DNA of 64,000 nucleotides from Kribbella sp. NBC_01245. GTDB lineage: Bacteria > Actinomycetota > Actinomycetes > Propionibacteriales > Kribbellaceae. Of the stretch, positions 60,109 to 64,000 are shown one piece after another (position 1 is the first letter of the stretch; each line of letters opens with the position of its first letter). Under the pieces are notes generated by a model, which searched no databases, was not told the origin of the DNA, and saw only the letters and a program-made list of their open reading frames with translations. The position numbers were made by a program, and so were the translations under genes. Location: positions 4,836,001 through 4,900,000 of the forward strand of contig NZ_CP108487.1 of assembly GCF_036226525.1 (NCBI RefSeq), read 5' to 3'.

Positions 60109-61344
60109 CCGTGCCGGGGTGACCCGGTGGATGTGGATGACCAAGTCGTACGACCGGCCAAGCGCGATCCGCAGGTCCTGATCGGGATAGGCCGTGCCGA
60201 TATCGCGGGTGAGCCTCGCCTCGTCGAGCCACCTCCGCGCGGCGGCGGGCACCGTACGGGTGTCGATGAGGAAGTCGCGGTATCGGACTTGGTCAAGGGT
60301 GTGCTCGTTGTACCCGGCCGGAGCGGCACCAAGCCGGAACACCCGCCAATTGCCGTCATCGTCCTGGGCGTTGAAGCCGCCACGATTGAAGGACAAGCCG
60401 ATGTTGACGTACCCGCGGCCCAACTGGTCCCGCAGGAACGCACCTTGGAGCTTCGGGTAGTACGGATCGGCACTGACGTAACCAATGTGGCCGTTGTGCG
60501 CCGAAAGCACGATCTTCTCGCCGGTGTACCGGTGCCACCACGTCACGTTGTCAGCCATCGCGCGGTCGCGGAAGAGCATCGCCCGCGGCGCCTCTTGCTC
60601 GGGCCGGGTGAAGTCGAAGGCCAATAGGTGCAGGGTTTGCGCGATGATCAGCGCGTTCTGGACGGCCCACGCGTTCCGGGATACGCGCGCCAGCTCAGCG
60701 TGCATGGACGCGGCATCCGCGGCGAGTGCCTTGCGCTCCGCGAGCGGCCGCTGAGTGTAGGCATCACGCCACGCGTCGGCCTGGGTCGTTCCGAGCCGCA
60801 GACGGGTTTGCAGTCGCTGGTACTCCTGAAGTAGCGCTGGCCCGACATGACGGGTGACCTCCGCGAATACCGGGGTGCCCGGATAGACCGGGTCGTTGCC
60901 CATGAACTGCAGCTTGGCGCTGTGACTGCGGTTGTACGCGCGCATCCACTTCAGCAGGTCGACGTACTCGCGAGTCGCCCAGACCTGGTCCTCGGCGCGC
61001 AGAATGTCCGCCGGATCGCCCTTGCCCTGCAGGACGTAGTCGTTGAGACGAAGCCCGGTGCTCCAGGCGACCTCGAGTGCGAAGGTCTTGAACCCCTTCC
61101 TCTCCACGAGCTTGCGGAAGATCCGGTGCTTGATCGTGAAGAACTCGTGACTGCTGTGCGTCGCCTCCCCGACACCGACGATCGAAGCCTTGCCCACCGA
61201 GCGCTCGAGGCCACCCAGGATCGGCTGGGCATGGCGATCCAGCGCGCGAAGTGGATCATCGGTCGCGGCCTGTACAGGTGTGGCAACAAGGGCGAGCGAG
61301 AGCAGGGTCACTGCAGCGGCGACGAGGCGCCGTGTGACGGACAT
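60058..61344 (-). CDS. Secreted erythromycin-esterase-family protein
   Basis: 428-aa exported protein; signal peptide MSVTRRLVAAAVTLLSLALV with cleavage near QAA (27). The family signature GEATHSSHEFF is at 59-69 and the later SAHNGHIG carries a second catalytic-type His. The group includes Ere macrolide esterases but also many of unknown substrate (succinoglycan-biosynthesis-related). Secretion argues against the usual cytoplasmic resistance role. ATG 61344 has GGAGG. It overlaps the permease by 51 bp. Confidence 0.82.
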   Translation of the reverse strand: MSVTRRLVAAAVTLLSLALVATPVQAATDDPLRALDRHAQPILGGLERSVGKASIVGVGEATHSSHEFFTIKHRIFRKLVERKGFKTFALEVAWSTGLRLNDYVLQGKGDPADILRAEDQVWATREYVDLLKWMRAYNRSHSAKLQFMGNDPVYPGTPVFAEVTRHVGPALLQEYQRLQTRLRLGTTQADAWRDAYTQRPLAERKALAADAASMHAELARVSRNAWAVQNALIIAQTLHLLAFDFTRPEQEAPRAMLFRDRAMADNVTWWHRYTGEKIVLSAHNGHIGYVSADPYYPKLQGAFLRDQLGRGYVNIGLSFNRGGFNAQDDDGNWRVFRLGAAPAGYNEHTLDQVRYRDFLIDTRTVPAAARRWLDEARLTRDIGTAYPDQDLRIALGRSYDLVIHIHRVTPARLLDGPSGHAGDKVALR

Positions 61345-61464
61345 TTGTAACCTCCGGTGTCGGTCCAGCGAGATCACCAGCCTGGCGAGACCAACCGCTG
61401 CGCACAGTAGACCTGACGCCCGTTAGAGGTAGCGCGCACGCCACCGCAAGCGCCGTGAAGTAGC

Positions 61465-61497
61465 GCGGCCCGGCAGTCTTCGTGACTGCCGGGCCGC
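61465..61497. terminator. Strong hairpin between the subtilase and the esterase-like gene
   Basis: Perfect 14-bp stem GCGGCCCGGCAGTC (61465-61478) with 61484-61497 and a TTCGT loop, just beyond the minus-strand subtilase stop; TTTCGTT follows on the plus strand. Confidence 0.9.
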
Positions 61498-61512
61498 TTT
61501 CGTTGCTCTGGC

Positions 61513-64000
61513 CTACGAACCCAGGAGGTTCAGCTTCTCCAGGAGAAGTACCTGGGACCGCAGTTGGGCGTTCGTCGAGGCCGGGTTGAGCCGGATGGTC
61601 TCGGCATTCGCCATTACCGCGCCGAACGTGCTGTCCTTCTTCAGGTCGAGGTTGGTATCGACCGCGGTGGACAGATCGAACGAGCCGTCCGCGAAGTTGA
61701 GCCAGGCGGTGAGGATCTGCCGGTCGAGCTCACGCTTCGGGTTGAGCAGCGTGAGTCCGAGCAGGGCATGTGCCTTGGCCATCGTCGACACGTCGGTCAC
61801 CTCGGACAGCACCCTGCTCATGTGCTGCGCGACCTGCAGGTAGCAGTTCACCGTGGCCACCGGCAGGTCGACCAGCGGAAGACGCGGGCCGGGCCTGGTC
61901 TGGAGGTGCCACAACGGCGCGATCCTGGTGAGGTGAGCGTTGCCGGTGATGACCACCTTCGCGGTGTCGGAACTCGCCCCCGCGTCGTCGTCCGTGGCGC
62001 CGAACCCGACCTCGTAACTGCACGCGCCCCCGAAGGTGTGCGACTTGGTATCGGTCACGTCCCGCGGTTGCAGGCTCGGGCTGACGGCAGGGTCGGTGCC
62101 CGGCGGGTTGACGAGATACGGCGTCACCACGTCCGGCACGGGCGGTCCGTCACCCCAGCTCCAGGACAACGTCAGATCGTCGCTGCCGGGATCGGTCGAC
62201 CGGCCCGCGAACGTCACCGGCTGGCCCTGGTGGGCGATGAAGGTCGGTACACCGTTGACGTTCACCGCGCCTGTCTCGTCGATCGTGGCCGTCGGTGCCA
62301 CGTTGTTGACCACCACCGTGAACGATCCGGTCGACGTACCACCGTCGTCGTCGGTGACCTTGACCCCGACTCCGAACGAGCCGTTGTCCCCGTAGGCATG
62401 GCTGCCCGTCACCTCACCGCGGTCGACCGGCGGGCCGTCCTGGGTGATGAGCGGTGTGACGGGGCTGGTCTCGCCGGTGCCCCAGGTCAGCAACGCCGTG
62501 TAGGTGTCGGCCCAACCGGGATCGACGAACGACGCCTTCGCGGTCAGGACAGTGCCCTCGTTGATCGTCTTGACCTGGCCCGGATCGATCGTCGTCGCCG
62601 GCGCCACATTGCTCACCTGGACCGCGAAGGACGCCGAGGTCGAGCCACCATCGTCATCGGTGACGGTGACCTTGACGGTGTACGTCCCGTTGTCTGCGTA
62701 CCGGTGGCTGCCGGTGACCTCGCCGAGGTCGGCGGGCGGGCCCTGAGTGGTCACGGTTGCGGGCGCTGGGCCGGAACTGCCGTCACCCCAGTCGATCAGG
62801 GCCGTGTAAGTGTCCGCCCAGCCGGGATCGGAGAAGGTCGCCCGGACGGAGAAGAGACCGCCTTCGGTGACCGAGGTCGCCTGTCCCGGTGCGATACCGG
62901 CCGAGGGTGCGACGTTGTTCACGACCAGCGAGAAGTCCCGTCCGGCTCCTTCACCCAGGTCATCGCTGACGGTCACGCTGACCGTACGGCTCTGGGTCGG
63001 CCCGTCCGAGGTGTCGTAGGTCCACTTCCACCGGCCCGGACCCGTGGTCGTGATGGTGCCGACCGAGGCGCCGAGTGTCAGCGTGGTGCTGTCGGCGTCG
63101 GCGAACGAGCCGGTCATGGTCGCGGTCGAGCCTTCGTTCACCGTGACCGAGGGGCTGTCCACCGTGATGGACGGATCGGCGTTCCCCGCCCGCAGCGCGG
63201 CGAGCATGTCGATCCTGGGCGTGGTGACCGTGGAGGTCCCACTGGTGTAGCTGACGTCCACGCCGGTGTCCCGCAGATAGCCGAGCAGCGTCGCGTGCGT
63301 CGCGTTCGGATACGCCGCGCGGAGTACGGCGAAGGCTCCGGCGACATGAGGTGCCGCCATCGACGTACCGGTCATGTTCCCGAACGTGTCGTCCGGGATC
63401 GAGGACTGGATGTTCTGGCCCGGGGCCATCAGGTCGAGCAACGATCCCCTGTTCCCGTTCAGGTAAAGGGCATCCGAGTTGTCCTGGGTGCCGCCGACGG
63501 TGACGGCGGTCGAGATGCACCCAGGTGCGGCGACGCCGGTCGTGAACCCACTGTTGCCTGCGGCAATCACTGTGGCGATGCCTACGCCCAGCAGGTCGTC
63601 GATCGGATCCTTGCGGACGTCGGTGTCACAGGCGGTCATGTTCTGCACCGAACCACCGATGCTGATGTTCGCCGCGGCGATGTCGATCGTCGCGTTCAGA
63701 GCGAGGACCCGCTCCAAGCCCCGAACCTGGTCCGATTGGTACGCCGTCACGCAGGGCGCGGCCGCCGGTGCGCACCTGTCGGCCACATCGTTGCGGTGGA
63801 ACACCTGAATGGCGATGATGTCCGCGGCGGCTGCCACTCCGTTGCCGGGAGCACCGGTCACCCCGGTTCCGTTGCCGGCGGCGATTCCCGCGACGTGGGT
63901 GCCGTGGTCGCACAGTGTGCCCGTGCAGGCTGCCGTCTCCGCATCCGCCGCTCCGGCGCCGAGCTGGCTCGCTGCACCGTTCGGGCACAGTGAGGTCTGC
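61513..64000 (-). CDS. Subtilisin-like protease with PKD repeats (partial, 5' end outside window)
   Basis: The frame stays open to the right edge, so the start, signal peptide and catalytic Asp lie beyond 64000. The His motif DHGTHVAG is at about 63886-63909 and the Ser motif GTSMAAPHVAG follows about 180 residues later; AAGNSGF is the oxyanion segment. Downstream come four PKD-like repeats (WGDGS, TVTDDDGG) and a final ~130-residue helical domain. Probably secreted and active on protein in the wall or environment. The ATG-like GTG at 63861 is inside the catalytic domain and is not the start. Confidence 0.87.
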   Translation of the reverse strand, partial: QTSLCPNGAASQLGAGAADAETAACTGTLCDHGTHVAGIAAGNGTGVTGAPGNGVAAAADIIAIQVFHRNDVADRCAPAAAPCVTAYQSDQVRGLERVLALNATIDIAAANISIGGSVQNMTACDTDVRKDPIDDLLGVGIATVIAAGNSGFTTGVAAPGCISTAVTVGGTQDNSDALYLNGNRGSLLDLMAPGQNIQSSIPDDTFGNMTGTSMAAPHVAGAFAVLRAAYPNATHATLLGYLRDTGVDVSYTSGTSTVTTPRIDMLAALRAGNADPSITVDSPSVTVNEGSTATMTGSFADADSTTLTLGASVGTITTTGPGRWKWTYDTSDGPTQSRTVSVTVSDDLGEGAGRDFSLVVNNVAPSAGIAPGQATSVTEGGLFSVRATFSDPGWADTYTALIDWGDGSSGPAPATVTTQGPPADLGEVTGSHRYADNGTYTVKVTVTDDDGGSTSASFAVQVSNVAPATTIDPGQVKTINEGTVLTAKASFVDPGWADTYTALLTWGTGETSPVTPLITQDGPPVDRGEVTGSHAYGDNGSFGVGVKVTDDDGGTSTGSFTVVVNNVAPTATIDETGAVNVNGVPTFIAHQGQPVTFAGRSTDPGSDDLTLSWSWGDGPPVPDVVTPYLVNPPGTDPAVSPSLQPRDVTDTKSHTFGGACSYEVGFGATDDDAGASSDTAKVVITGNAHLTRIAPLWHLQTRPGPRLPLVDLPVATVNCYLQVAQHMSRVLSEVTDVSTMAKAHALLGLTLLNPKRELDRQILTAWLNFADGSFDLSTAVDTNLDLKKDSTFGAVMANAETIRLNPASTNAQLRSQVLLLEKLNLLGS

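Noticed and set aside
60058-61344. Macrolide resistance gene
   Set aside because: Family similarity only; the protein has a signal peptide and the group contains many non-resistance members.

Overview
The window is a 64 kb piece of a high-GC actinobacterial chromosome. The signs are pervasive G/C third positions, many GTG and some TTG starts, likely leaderless genes, GAF-ANTAR regulators, luciferase-like F420/FMN oxidoreductases, a DUF222-HNH protein and promoters of the sigma-B type. The gene mix suits a soil filamentous actinomycete, possibly Kribbella or another Propionibacteriales member; that placement is inference. No rRNA, tRNA, CRISPR array, IS element or prophage is visible.

Layout. 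1-8.6 kb: small regulatory modules (GAF-ANTAR, TetR, two MarR genes with visible palindromic operators), a hemerythrin/membrane protein pair, a SNF2 helicase, an F420-type oxidoreductase and a hydrolase. 8.8-16.8 kb: a secreted repeat protein, an ECF sigma factor with a DHFR-like gene, a ChrB-N/MFS pair, two methyltransferases and a second GAF-ANTAR. 16.8-21.4 kb: a subtilase without a signal peptide, divergent from a PD-(D/E)XK nuclease-like protein with a C-terminal beta-sandwich; this is the most novel-looking locus. 21.4-24.1 kb: MFS, CGNR regulator, NmrA-like protein. 24.2-31.2 kb: a tightly coupled NAD-dependent formate dehydrogenase operon, fdsGBAD-moeA-fdhD. 31.3-36.5 kb: secreted GH64 glucanase, a jelly-roll-like protein and a GH75 chitosanase, which suggests digestion of fungal walls.

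36.6-45.8 kb is a stress and carbon block: SRPBCC protein, Hsp20 and its divergent regulator, phosphoketolase with a zinc alcohol dehydrogenase, hemerythrin, and a TreS-like GH13 coupled to a flavin oxidoreductase. Several of these genes carry GNNT-N14/15-GGGTAC promoters, including one overlapping back-to-back pair. 45.8-49.1 kb: DUF222-HNH protein and a divergent stand-alone EF-Tu with a structured leader. 50.2-54.9 kb: a four-gene surface-glycan operon. 54.9-60.1 kb: an ECF42-type sigma factor with its DGPF partner, then a sugar ABC importer without its ATPase. 60.1-64 kb: a secreted erythromycin-esterase-like protein and a secreted subtilase with PKD repeats that runs off the right edge.

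Gene ends are very compact. Many same-strand neighbours share ATGA/TGATG/GTGA junctions, and several convergent pairs overlap by 4-51 bp.
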